Positions 6,696 to 14,847 of a DNA stretch of 20,868 nucleotides are shown here, piece after piece; position 1 is the stretch's first letter; each line of letters starts with the position of its first letter. The stretch is from an uncultured Clostridia bacterium (GTDB taxonomy: Bacteria > Bacillota > Clostridia > Monoglobales > Monoglobaceae). The notes below the pieces were generated by a model. It did not search any database. It was not told the origin of the DNA and saw only the letters and a program-made list of their open reading frames with translations. The stretch is from assembly GCA_934463175.1 (NCBI GenBank), contig CAKSIW010000051.1:1-20868 (forward strand), given 5' to 3'. A program made the translations under genes and the position numbers.

Positions 6696-8627
6696 ATGGG
6701 ACTTACATTAGCACAGAAGATAATCAAAGAGCATCTTGTGTCGGGCGAAATGGTTGCGGGACAGGAAATTTCCATTAAAATCGACCAGACGCTCACTCAG
6801 GATTCGACAGGCACCATGGCATATCTGCAATTTGAAGCCATGGGCATAGACCGTGTCAAAACCGAAAAATCGGTTGCGTACATTGACCACAACACTCTTC
6901 AGGCAGGCTTTGAAAATGCCGATGACCACAAATACATTCAGACTGTTGCCGCAAAGCACGGCATATATTTCTCACGTCCGGGCAACGGAATCTGCCATCA
7001 GGTTCAGCTTGAACGTTTCGGCAAGCCGGGCAAAACCCTTCTCGGCTCTGACAGCCACACCCCGACCGGCGGCGGTATCGGTATGCTTGCAATCGGCGCG
7101 GGCGGTCTTGACGTTGCTGTTGCAATGGGCGGCGGCGCATACTACATCACCATGCCTAAGATCATGAAGGTTGAGCTTGTCGGCAAGCTTCGCAAATGGG
7201 TGACGGCAAAAGACGTCATTCTTGAAGTTCTCCGTCAGATTTCGGTCAAGGGCGGTGTCGGCTATATTCTCGAATATTCCGGCGAGGGTGTGAAAACGCT
7301 TTCTGTTCCCGAACGTGCAACAATAACAAACATGGGTGCAGAACACGGTGCAACAACCTCCGTTTTCCCCAGTGATGAGATCACGCGTGAATTTTTGAGA
7401 GCTCAGGGCAGAGAAGAAGATTTTGTTGAGCTTATGCCGGACAGCGACGCAGTATATGACAAGGTCATCACAGTCAACATGAGCGAGCTTGTTCCTCTTG
7501 TTGCAAAGCCCCACAGCCCCGACGCGGTTGACACCTGTGACAATGTCGGAAAAATCAAGGTTGATCAGGTGTTCATCGGAAGCTGCACAAACTCATCATA
7601 TGCCGATATGATGAAGGCTGCAAAAATACTCAAAGGAAAGACCGTTCACCCCGATGTCAGTCTTGTCATCGGACCGGGTTCAAAGCAGGTTCTCAATATG
7701 CTTGCGGAAAACGGCGCACTCGCCGACATGATTGACGCCGGCGCGCGCATTCTCGAAAGCGCGTGCGGTCCCTGCATAGGTATGGGACAGTCACCTAAAA
7801 CAGATGCCGTTTCACTCAGAACAAACAACAGAAACTTCTTCGGACGTTCAGGCACGATGTCGGCTCAGGTTTATCTCGTCAGTCCCGAGGTTGCCGCGGT
7901 TTCGGCAATCACAGGGGTTCTCACCAACCCGATGGAGCTTGGCGACAGCATTGATTTGACGGTTGAAAAGGTTGAAAAATTCAAGATAAACGATAATATG
8001 GTTATCCCTCCCGCACCGTCGGCAGATGATGTCGAGGTTGTCAGAGGTCCGAACATAAAGCCTTTTCCGATTAACGTACCTCTTGCTGAAAATGTTGAGG
8101 GAATTAGTCTGATTAAGGTTGAGGACAACATAACAACAGACCACATCATGCCCTCAAATGCAAAGCTTCTGCCATACCGTTCAAACATTCCGTATCTTTC
8201 GGACTATTGCCTCGCCTCATGCGACAGCGAGTTCTCAAAAAGAGCAAAGGAAAACGGCGGCGGATTTATCATTGCCGGCTCGAACTACGGTCAGGGCTCA
8301 TCCCGTGAACATGCAGCACTTGTTCCGCTGTATCTCGGCGTTAAGGCTGTCATTGCAAAATCCTTTGCAAGAATACACATGGCAAACCTCATCAACAACG
8401 GAATCATGCCGCTCACATTTAAAAACGCGGACGACTATGACAAAATCAGCCAAGGAGACGTTCTTTGTCTCAGCAACATCCGTGACTGCATTTTAAACGG
8501 AAAGGATATTGTTTTGACGAACAAAACACAGGGCATTGACATACCTGTTGACATTGCTCTTTCCGAGCGTCAGCGTCACATTATGGCAGCAGGCGGTCTG
8601 CTCAACTATACGCGTGAGCAGATATAG
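6696..8627 (+). CDS. acnA: Aconitate hydratase
   Basis: Converts citrate to isocitrate through cis-aconitate in the cytosol. The 643-residue protein is of the shorter (mitochondrial-like) aconitase type common in Clostridia. Visible features are the substrate-binding GSDSHTPTGGGIG (117-129), the [4Fe-4S] ligands Cys297 (FIGSCTNSSYADM) and Cys357/Cys360 (ESACGPCIGMG), the NFFGRSGTM segment, and the C-terminal swivel domain with GSNYGQGSSREHAA and KSFARIHMANLINNGI. The start MGLTLAQKIIKEHLV matches family N-termini. It is followed after 80 bases by icd, so both steps from citrate to 2-oxoglutarate are together. No citrate synthase gene is in the window. Confidence 0.96.
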   Translation: MGLTLAQKIIKEHLVSGEMVAGQEISIKIDQTLTQDSTGTMAYLQFEAMGIDRVKTEKSVAYIDHNTLQAGFENADDHKYIQTVAAKHGIYFSRPGNGICHQVQLERFGKPGKTLLGSDSHTPTGGGIGMLAIGAGGLDVAVAMGGGAYYITMPKIMKVELVGKLRKWVTAKDVILEVLRQISVKGGVGYILEYSGEGVKTLSVPERATITNMGAEHGATTSVFPSDEITREFLRAQGREEDFVELMPDSDAVYDKVITVNMSELVPLVAKPHSPDAVDTCDNVGKIKVDQVFIGSCTNSSYADMMKAAKILKGKTVHPDVSLVIGPGSKQVLNMLAENGALADMIDAGARILESACGPCIGMGQSPKTDAVSLRTNNRNFFGRSGTMSAQVYLVSPEVAAVSAITGVLTNPMELGDSIDLTVEKVEKFKINDNMVIPPAPSADDVEVVRGPNIKPFPINVPLAENVEGISLIKVEDNITTDHIMPSNAKLLPYRSNIPYLSDYCLASCDSEFSKRAKENGGGFIIAGSNYGQGSSREHAALVPLYLGVKAVIAKSFARIHMANLINNGIMPLTFKNADDYDKISQGDVLCLSNIRDCILNGKDIVLTNKTQGIDIPVDIALSERQRHIMAAGGLLNYTREQI

Positions 8628-8647
8628 CATTTGCATATTGAAATCCG

Positions 8648-8668
8648 TCTTATCAGCCCGTGATAAGA
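8648..8668 (+). repeat. Intercistronic hairpin between acnA and icd
   Basis: A perfect 8-base inverted repeat, TCTTATCA (8648-8655) and TGATAAGA (8661-8668), encloses a 5-base loop. No T-tract follows, so it is not a standard terminator. It may protect or process the acnA-icd transcript and lies about 40 bases before the icd start. An in-frame GTG at 8660 falls inside it. Confidence 0.5.
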
Positions 8669-8707
8669 TATGTGAAAAATTTTTCGGGCAGAAAGGTCAC
8701 AAACACT

Positions 8708-9859
8708 ATGAACAAATTTGTTGAAGATGCAAAAGAAAAATTCGGCAAGCTGCTTGAAGAGCAGCTTGTGCGTGTTGAAAAAATGAAAGCGAATAATGAA
8801 TTTATCGACTATGCGGCACTTGACAAAATCATAATCGGTGTTGTCGGCGGCGACGGCATCGGTCCCGCAATAACCGCACAGGCACAGAGAATCCTTGAAT
8901 TTTTGCTCAAGGACGAGGTTGCAGACGGCAAAATCGAATTCAGAGTTATTGACGGCTGCACAATTGAAAACCGCGCCGCTGTCGGCAAAGCACTCCCCGA
9001 TGATGTGCTTGCGGAGCTGAAAAAATGCCATGTCATTCTCAAAGGTCCGACAACCACTCCCCGTGCAGGCGACCCGTGGCCGAACATTGAGAGTGCAAAC
9101 GTTGCAATGCGCAAGGAGCTTGACCTCTTTGCAAATGTAAGACCCGTCAAGGTTCCCGAAAAAGGCATTGACTGGACTTTCTACCGTGAGAACACCGAGG
9201 GCGGATATGCTGTCGGCTCAAAGGGCATTCATGTTAACGATGACCTCGCAATTGATTTTGTCGTAACAACAACAGAAGGCTCGGAAAGAATTGCACGTGC
9301 TGCATTTGAATATGCAAAGAAAACAGGCAAAACCCGTGTCACAGCTGTCACAAAGGCAAACGTTGTCAAAACAACAGACGGAAAGTTTTTGAACATATGC
9401 AAAGAGGTTGCAAAGGAATATCCCGGGATTGAGCTTGACGACTGGTATATTGACATAATGACCGCAAAGCTGGTTGACGAAAAAAGAAGAACCCAGTTCC
9501 AGGTTCTTGTTCTTCCGAACCTCTACGGCGATATTCTCACGGACGAGGCTGCCGAATTCCAGGGCGGCGTCGGAACTGCGGGCAGCGCAAACATCGGAAA
9601 GAGATATGCAATGTTTGAAGCAATCCACGGCAGTGCCCCCAGAATGGTGACTGAAGGCAGAGACAAGTATGCCGACCCGTGCAGCATTATCCGTGCAGGA
9701 GTCATGCTTCTCGAACACATCGGATATACCGAAAAGGCAAAAAGACTTGAACGCGCTCTTGACATATGCATGTATGAAGAAAAAGCTTTGACAATCACCG
9801 GCAGAGACACAGGCGCAACTTCAGCCGAATTTGCCGACTATGTTATGAGCAAGCTTTAA
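8708..9859 (+). CDS. icd: Isocitrate/isopropylmalate dehydrogenase family protein, probable isocitrate dehydrogenase
   Basis: Oxidative decarboxylation of isocitrate to 2-oxoglutarate is the likely reaction, given the aconitase gene directly upstream. The 383-residue protein has GDGIGPAI near the N-terminus, a Ser/Arg substrate segment ESANVAMRKELDLFANVRPV, the catalytic Tyr in FYRENTEGGY, Lys in TAVTKANVVK, and metal-binding acids in NLYGDILTDEAAEFQGGVG. The cofactor loop reads IHGSAPRMVTEGRDKYADP. It is longer than the common HGTAP(K/D) loop, so NAD versus NADP preference cannot be read from it. Isopropylmalate or another beta-decarboxylating substrate is possible but less likely. I chose the ATG at 8708, which follows GAAAGG; the upstream GTG at 8660 is in a hairpin and adds 16 residues unlike the family. 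Confidence 0.88.
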   Translation: MNKFVEDAKEKFGKLLEEQLVRVEKMKANNEFIDYAALDKIIIGVVGGDGIGPAITAQAQRILEFLLKDEVADGKIEFRVIDGCTIENRAAVGKALPDDVLAELKKCHVILKGPTTTPRAGDPWPNIESANVAMRKELDLFANVRPVKVPEKGIDWTFYRENTEGGYAVGSKGIHVNDDLAIDFVVTTTEGSERIARAAFEYAKKTGKTRVTAVTKANVVKTTDGKFLNICKEVAKEYPGIELDDWYIDIMTAKLVDEKRRTQFQVLVLPNLYGDILTDEAAEFQGGVGTAGSANIGKRYAMFEAIHGSAPRMVTEGRDKYADPCSIIRAGVMLLEHIGYTEKAKRLERALDICMYEEKALTITGRDTGATSAEFADYVMSKL

Positions 9860-9879
9860 TCCGAATATAATTTTATTAA

Positions 9880-9912
9880 GCGTCAGAATGCCGATTTTCG
9901 GTGTTCTGATGC
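9880..9912 (+). terminator. Hairpin, possible attenuator, between icd and rex
   Basis: GCGTCAGAA at the left pairs with TTCTGATGC at the right (one G-T pair), with further inner pairs CCG/CGG around a TTTT loop. The downstream stretch GAATTTATTTT is only moderately T-rich. It probably reduces but does not abolish read-through from acnA-icd into rex. No strong separate promoter for rex is visible. Confidence 0.55.
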
Positions 9913-9940
9913 GAATTTATTTTGATGGGAGCATAAAAAA

Positions 9941-10585
9941 ATGGAAAGAAACGTTTCGGCTTCGGTTATAAACCGTCTGCCGAGGTACTACAGATATTTG
10001 GGAGAACTGCTCGACAGCGGTGTTGAACGCATTTCCTCCAAGGAGCTGAGCGAACGAATGGGGATAACCGCCTCACAAATCAGACAGGATTTAAACTGCT
10101 TCGGCGGTTTCGGTCAGCAGGGATACGGATATAATGTGGAATATCTTTACGGTGAAATTTCAAGCATTCTCGGACTGAACCGTCACTACACCGCAATTCT
10201 TGTCGGTGCCGGAAACATCGGACGGGCATTCACTCAAAATACAAATTTTGAAAAACGCGGTTTCAGGCTGACCGGTATTTTCGACATTGACCCCGAAAAA
10301 ATCGGCATGACGGTCGGAAAGCTCACAGTATCCGACTATAACGACATCGGAGACTTCATTGAACACGAAAAACCGACAATGGCAATTCTCGCGGTTCCGC
10401 GAACTGCTGTCAACCGTGTGGCAAAAGAGCTGAGCGACCTTGGAATCGGCGCATTTCTGAACTTCTCATATGCGGAAATTGCTTCAAAGGAAGACATTGT
10501 GATTGAAAACATACATTTGAGCGACAGTCTCATGCGGCTTTGCTACAAAATTTCCGATAAGGAAAACCGCCAAAAAGAAAAATAG
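9941..10585 (+). CDS. rex: Redox-sensing transcriptional repressor Rex
   Basis: Rex dimers bind DNA when the NADH/NAD+ ratio is low and release it when NADH rises, controlling fermentation and redox genes. The 214-residue protein has the N-terminal winged helix (LPRYYRYLGELL, then SSKELSERMGITASQIRQDL and FGGFGQQGYGYNVEYL), a Rossmann GAGNIGRA at 89-96, and the C-terminal domain-swapped helix. All are family hallmarks. It follows acnA-icd and precedes ogg and glmU. I found no full TTGTTAA-N4-TTAACAA Rex site in the intergenic regions here, so its targets probably lie elsewhere. Confidence 0.96.
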   Translation: MERNVSASVINRLPRYYRYLGELLDSGVERISSKELSERMGITASQIRQDLNCFGGFGQQGYGYNVEYLYGEISSILGLNRHYTAILVGAGNIGRAFTQNTNFEKRGFRLTGIFDIDPEKIGMTVGKLTVSDYNDIGDFIEHEKPTMAILAVPRTAVNRVAKELSDLGIGAFLNFSYAEIASKEDIVIENIHLSDSLMRLCYKISDKENRQKEK

Positions 10586-10599
10586 GAGGGTCATCTGTC

Positions 10600-11457
10600 A
10601 TGATAAGGCTATATAACATTGACCATTTTTCATTGGACGAAACATTTCTTTGCGGACAGTGCTTTCGGTGGGACAAAGCCGAGGACGGCACATTCTACGG
10701 TGTTGTCGGAAGCTCGGCTGTCAAAATGTATTACCACGACCCAAAAACCGTTTATCTCGAAAGCTCCAACCCAGACCTTGTCTATTGGAGCAGATACTTG
10801 AATTTTTCAAATGATTATAACGCGATTGAAAGCAGGCTTTGGCAGGACGAGGCACTTCGTCCGTGCATTGAGAGGGGAAGAGGAATCAGAATCCTGCGTC
10901 AGGAGCTTTGGGAGACAATCGTTTCATTTATAATTTCGGCAAATAATAACATACCGCGAATTAAGAAAATAATTTCAAAGCTGTGCGAGCTTTACGGTGA
11001 TAAAATCGAATTTGACGGAAAGACCTTTTTCGGGTTTCCGTCTCCCGACGTTCTCGCCGCGCTTGAGCTTTCCGACCTTAAGGAAATCCGCGCAGGTTTT
11101 CGCGACAAATACATTCTTGACGCCGCAAAACGCGTTGCAAGCGGTGAAACTGACCTCAGTGCAATTGAAAAGATGAATGACCGCGACGCAAAGGCGGAAC
11201 TTATGAAAATCCGCGGTGTCGGAAGCAAGGTCGCAGACTGCGTCCTCCTCTTTTCACTCGGACGCTATAAGACATTTCCTCAGGACGTCTGGATTAAGCG
11301 TATTCTCAACGAGGTATACGGCATTGACGAAAAAAACATAAGCAGCTTTGTTGCCGAAAAATTCGGAAACTATTGCGGAATTGCGCAGCAATATCTTTAT
11401 TATTATTATGCTGTCACGAAATCAGACAGCAACAAACTATCTCTTACGGAGGGTTAA
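10600..11457 (+). CDS. ogg: 8-oxoguanine DNA glycosylase, OGG1 family
   Basis: A bifunctional base-excision repair glycosylase/AP lyase that removes oxidised guanine. The 285-residue protein has the OGG1-type N-terminal segment FLCGQCFRW (16-24), SFIISANNNIPRI (109-121) and the helix-hairpin-helix-GPD core MKIRGVGSKVADCVLLFSLG. Lys210 corresponds to the Schiff-base nucleophile and Asp229 in TFPQDVWIKR to the catalytic Asp. The ribosome site AGGAGG overlaps the rex stop codon. The glmU start is only 2 bases after the stop, so rex-ogg-glmU are most likely cotranscribed. Confidence 0.93.
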   Translation: MIRLYNIDHFSLDETFLCGQCFRWDKAEDGTFYGVVGSSAVKMYYHDPKTVYLESSNPDLVYWSRYLNFSNDYNAIESRLWQDEALRPCIERGRGIRILRQELWETIVSFIISANNNIPRIKKIISKLCELYGDKIEFDGKTFFGFPSPDVLAALELSDLKEIRAGFRDKYILDAAKRVASGETDLSAIEKMNDRDAKAELMKIRGVGSKVADCVLLFSLGRYKTFPQDVWIKRILNEVYGIDEKNISSFVAEKFGNYCGIAQQYLYYYYAVTKSDSNKLSLTEG

Positions 11458-11459
11458 AA

Positions 11460-12821
11460 ATGAAAATTTACAGCATTATACTTGCCGCAGGTGAAGGCAA
11501 GCGCATGAAATCAAAAACCGCCAAGCCGCTGCAGAAGGTATGCGGCAATGCAATCATCGACCGTGTGCTTGACGCGGCAGAGGGCGTCGGCTCTGAAAAA
11601 AATGTTGTTGTTATCGGTCACAAGGCAGAAGAAATGCGGGAACACCTCGGTGACCGCGCAAAATATGCATATCAGCACGAACAACTCGGAACAGGTCACG
11701 CCGTTATGCAGGGAATTGCCGAAATTCCCGAAAACGACGGAATCATTATGGCTCTTTGCGGAGACACTCCGCTCATAACCGCAGAAACCCTGAAAAAAGC
11801 TCTTGATGAACATATTGCAGAGCACAGAGCCGCAACCGTCATTTCCGCAATCTGCGAAAACCCGTTCGGCTACGGCAGAATTGTCAGAGAGGACGGCAAA
11901 ATCTGCCGTATTGTTGAAGAAAAGGACGCCTCTGACGAAGAAAAGAAAATTTGTGAAATCAATGCAGGAATGTTTTTCTTTAATGCAGAAAAGCTGAAAG
12001 AGGCTTTGGGCTGTCTTAAATGTGATAATGCACAGGGTGAATATTACCTCACCGATACCGTTGAGATTCTGCTCAGCAAAGGCGAAAATGTCGGCGTGAG
12101 CATTGTTGATTTTGAAGATACGCTCGGAGTTAATGACAGGATTCAGCTGGCTGCGGCAGAGAAAATCTGCAACCGCCGTGAGGTTATGCGCATTATGCGC
12201 GACGGTGTCACAGTCATCGACCCTGACCGCACATATGTCAGCTCTGAGGCAGTTATCGGTGCTGACACAGTAATCTATCCCAATTGTTATATTGAGGGAA
12301 AAAGCATTGTCGGCGAGGACTGCATAATCGGACCCGACACGACGCTGAAAAACTCAACAGTCGGCTGCAAAACAACCGTTGAGCGCTCTGTTTTGGTTGA
12401 CAGCAGCGTGGGCAGCAACACAAATGTCGGTCCGTTTGCATATATGCGACCAAATTCAAAGGTTGGCAGCAATGTTAAAATCGGAGACTTTGTGGAAATC
12501 AAAAACTCGTCAATTGACGACGGAACAAAGGTTGCACACCTGACATATGTCGGCGATGCAGATGTCGGCAAAAGAGTCAATTTCGGCTGCGGAACGGTCA
12601 TCGTTAACTATGACGGCATAAGCAAGCACAGAACAACAATCGGAAATGACGCATTCATCGGATGCAACAGTAATCTTGTTTCGCCCGTGACCGTTAAAGA
12701 CGGCGCATACACCGCGGCAGGCTCAACAATAACTCAGGAGGTCCCTGAAAACGCCCTTGCAATCGCAAGAAGCAGACAGGTCAACAAAGAGGGCTGGGCT
12801 GCTAAAAAACGCGGAAAATAA
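11460..12821 (+). CDS. glmU: Bifunctional N-acetylglucosamine-1-phosphate uridyltransferase / glucosamine-1-phosphate acetyltransferase
   Basis: Makes UDP-N-acetylglucosamine for peptidoglycan by two cytosolic steps. The 453-residue protein begins with the nucleotidyltransferase signature LAAGEGKRMKSKTAKPLQKV and contains EQLGTGHAVMQ, ALCGDTPLI and a NAGMFFF segment. From about residue 250 it carries a left-handed beta-helix of hexapeptide repeats with the acetyltransferase segment RPNSKVGSNVKIGDFVEIK, the catalytic-type His in AHLTYVGD, and FGCGTVIVNYDG. Length is normal. The ATG at 11460 follows GGAGGG; an upstream in-frame GTG at 11373 lies within ogg and adds sequence unlike the family. 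Confidence 0.97.
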   Translation: MKIYSIILAAGEGKRMKSKTAKPLQKVCGNAIIDRVLDAAEGVGSEKNVVVIGHKAEEMREHLGDRAKYAYQHEQLGTGHAVMQGIAEIPENDGIIMALCGDTPLITAETLKKALDEHIAEHRAATVISAICENPFGYGRIVREDGKICRIVEEKDASDEEKKICEINAGMFFFNAEKLKEALGCLKCDNAQGEYYLTDTVEILLSKGENVGVSIVDFEDTLGVNDRIQLAAAEKICNRREVMRIMRDGVTVIDPDRTYVSSEAVIGADTVIYPNCYIEGKSIVGEDCIIGPDTTLKNSTVGCKTTVERSVLVDSSVGSNTNVGPFAYMRPNSKVGSNVKIGDFVEIKNSSIDDGTKVAHLTYVGDADVGKRVNFGCGTVIVNYDGISKHRTTIGNDAFIGCNSNLVSPVTVKDGAYTAAGSTITQEVPENALAIARSRQVNKEGWAAKKRGK

Positions 12822-12835
12822 TCATCTGACAGACG

Positions 12836-12874
12836 ACAGCACCGTGCCAAAAGCTTTGGCACGGTGCTGTTTTC
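12836..12874 (+). terminator. Intrinsic terminator of the rex-ogg-glmU unit
   Basis: A perfect 16-base stem (12836-12851 and 12855-12870) with a 3-base loop is followed by TTTTC on the plus strand. The core is GCACCGTGCC / GGCACGGTGC. It sits between convergent genes. The minus side has no T-tract, so it mainly ends glmU transcription. Confidence 0.88.
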
Positions 12875-13289
12875 ATTTATTCTTTCTGTTTCTCAAAAGC
12901 TTTGCTGTCTCTCCCAATCTTTTGTCAAACTTGGTTTTCATGTCATAGTCCTCGCCGCACTGACACCTAACCGCAAAGATATATGTAAGAACACGATTCT
13001 CAATCATTGAAAACAGCGGTGTCCTGCATTTCTTGCACAGATACACTCCGTCCTCCGCTGTCGGCATTTTCCTCTTTGCAGTGTTCGGCTCAATAAATTC
13101 CTTTCCGCGTGAAATTTCCATGACGCGCACCTCGTCCGCATTACAGGTGCAAACAAAGTTTATTCTTATGAACCTGTATCCGTCGCGGTTTACGCTGCCG
13201 ACAATCTTTTGGCAGCCGCTGCAGAACAGCAATCCTCCGTTCCTCGCATGAAGATATGCTCCGCTTTCAAACCTTTTCGCCTTTTCCAT
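12873..13289 (-). CDS. Uncharacterised double zinc-ribbon protein
   Basis: I do not recognise this 138-residue protein as a named family. It has four cysteine pairs arranged as two ribbons: FCSGC with CTC in the N-terminal half, and LCKKC with CQC in the C-terminal half, each about 25-35 residues apart. The halves look like diverged copies of one module (LLFCSGCQKIVG and VYLCKKCRTPLF; both followed by a hydrophobic strand and a short Cys pair). The C-terminus is very basic (RLGETAKLLRNRKNK), which would suit nucleic acid binding. No signal peptide or membrane segment is seen. Its start lies 2 bases after the guaB stop, so it is cotranscribed with guaB. The function is unknown. The ribosome site is weak (GCGAAG). 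Confidence 0.75.
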   Translation of the reverse strand: MEKAKRFESGAYLHARNGGLLFCSGCQKIVGSVNRDGYRFIRINFVCTCNADEVRVMEISRGKEFIEPNTAKRKMPTAEDGVYLCKKCRTPLFSMIENRVLTYIFAVRCQCGEDYDMKTKFDKRLGETAKLLRNRKNK

Positions 13290-13291
13290 AT

Positions 13292-14800
13292 CTACTTCGC
13301 AGGAATTACATTTTTATCCTTCAGCACAACATCATGCGCTCCGCCCTCAATTATGCTTGTTGCAGAAACAAGTGTCATCTTGGCGTTTTTCTGAAGCTCA
13401 GGGATTGACAGAACACCGCAGTTGCACATTGTTGACTTGACCTTGTTGAGCGTGAGAGCAACATTGTCCTTGAGTCTGCCGGCATACGGAACATATGAAT
13501 CGACACCTTCCTCAAACGAAAGCTTCTGTGCGCCTCCCATATCATATCTCTGCCAGTTTCTCGCACGAGCAGAGCCTTCGCCCCAGTATTCCTTCATGTA
13601 ATTTCCGTTCACAACCACCTTGTTGGTCGGGCTTTCGTCAAAACGCGCAAAATATCTGCCGAGCATGACAAAATCCGCTCCCATTGCAAGCGCAAGCGTT
13701 ATGTGATAATCATGCACAATTCCGCCGTCAGAGCAAATCGGAATGTAAATTCCGGTCTTTTCAAAATATTCGTCTCTTGCCGCCGCAACCTTTTGGACAG
13801 CGGTTGCCTGACCTCTTCCGATTCCCTTCTGTTCGCGTGTTATGCAGATTGAACCGCCGCCGATTCCGATTTTTATGAAATCCGCGCCTGCCTCTGCAAG
13901 AAAAAGAAATCCTTCCTTGTCAACAACGTTTCCTGCTCCAACCTTAACCGTGTCACCGTATTTTTCGCGTATGAACTTTATCGTTCTGAGCTGCCATTCC
14001 GAAAATCCCTCCGAGGAATCAATGCAAAGCACGTCCGCGCCTGCTTCAACAAGAGCCGGAACTCTTTCTTCATAGTCTCTTGTGTTTATTCCCGCTCCAA
14101 CCATATACCGCTTTGAATTGTCAAGTGCCTCTGACGGATTTTCCTTGTGACGGTCATAGTCCTTTCTGAACACAAATGCAACAAGATGTCCGCCTTCATC
14201 AACAATCGGCAGGGAATTCAGCTTATTGTCCCATATAATGTCATTTGCTTCCTTGAGGCTTGTTCCTTCGGGAGCATATACAAGCTTTGAAAACGGAGTC
14301 ATAAACTCTTTAACCTGTACGGTTTTCTCCATTCGGCTGACACGATAGTCCCTTGCCGTCACAATTCCGAGAAGAACTCCGTTCGGCGTTCCGTCCTCTG
14401 TCACCGCAACAGTGTTGTGACCTGTCCTTTCCTTGAGTGCAAGAACGTCCGCAAGCGTCTGATCGGGACGTATGTTTGAATCACTTGCAACAAATCCCGC
14501 TTTGTGCCTCTTAACTCTTGCAACCATTGCAGCCTCGTCCTCAATTGTCTGAGAGCCGTATATGAATGAAATTCCGCCTTCCTTGGCAAGTGCAACAGCA
14601 AGCTTCTCACCCGAAACCGACTGCATGATAGCAGACACCATCGGTATATTCATTGTTATTGCCGGCTCCTCTCCCTTTTTAAACTTGACAAGAGGTGTTT
14701 TCAGGCTGACATTGCTTGTCATGCATTCCGCAGACGAATACCCCGGAACAAAAAGATACTCGCTGAATGTGTGTGAAGGTTCATCAAAATAATATGCCAT
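13292..14800 (-). CDS. guaB: Inosine-5'-monophosphate dehydrogenase
   Basis: Oxidises IMP to XMP with NAD+, the first committed step of GMP synthesis. The 502-residue protein has the TIM-barrel core interrupted by a CBS pair (about residues 103-220, containing GIVTARDYR and LPIVDEGGHLVAFV). The substrate loop GGGSICITREQKGIGRGQ carries the nucleophile Cys319. It differs from the usual GPGSICTTR.V.GVG.PQ (Pro to Gly, and the first Thr after Cys to Ile), while Thr321 is kept. The mobile flap region contains ARNWQRYDMGG with an Arg-Tyr pair, then SYVPYAG. It therefore looks like the divergent clostridial IMPDH form; a GMP reductase is less likely because of the CBS pair and the flap. GGAGA precedes the ATG. 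Confidence 0.92.
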   Translation of the reverse strand: MAYYFDEPSHTFSEYLFVPGYSSAECMTSNVSLKTPLVKFKKGEEPAITMNIPMVSAIMQSVSGEKLAVALAKEGGISFIYGSQTIEDEAAMVARVKRHKAGFVASDSNIRPDQTLADVLALKERTGHNTVAVTEDGTPNGVLLGIVTARDYRVSRMEKTVQVKEFMTPFSKLVYAPEGTSLKEANDIIWDNKLNSLPIVDEGGHLVAFVFRKDYDRHKENPSEALDNSKRYMVGAGINTRDYEERVPALVEAGADVLCIDSSEGFSEWQLRTIKFIREKYGDTVKVGAGNVVDKEGFLFLAEAGADFIKIGIGGGSICITREQKGIGRGQATAVQKVAAARDEYFEKTGIYIPICSDGGIVHDYHITLALAMGADFVMLGRYFARFDESPTNKVVVNGNYMKEYWGEGSARARNWQRYDMGGAQKLSFEEGVDSYVPYAGRLKDNVALTLNKVKSTMCNCGVLSIPELQKNAKMTLVSATSIIEGGAHDVVLKDKNVIPAK

Positions 14801-14834
14801 TTTTCAGTCTCCATTTCTTTATAGTAAATTTTTA

Positions 14835-14840
14835 ATTATA
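14835..14840 (-). promoter_or_regulatory. Possible -10 element of guaB
   Basis: TATAAT is present on the minus strand 34 bases upstream of the guaB ATG, in the short AT-rich gap after pgsA. No good -35 box stands 17 bases upstream, so this is weak. Read-through from pgsA is the alternative. No purine riboswitch is visible in the 47-base gap. Confidence 0.3.
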
Positions 14841-14847
14841 CACTTTA

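Noticed and set aside
8660..8707. Upstream GTG start for icd
   Set aside because: It lies in the intercistronic hairpin, has no ribosome site and adds residues unlike homologues.
12873..13289. Zinc-ribbon protein as anti-TRAP partner of mtrB
   Set aside because: Anti-TRAP is about 53 residues with a DnaJ-type CxxCxGxG finger. This protein has 138 residues, a different Cys pattern, and lies about 4 kb away with guaB.
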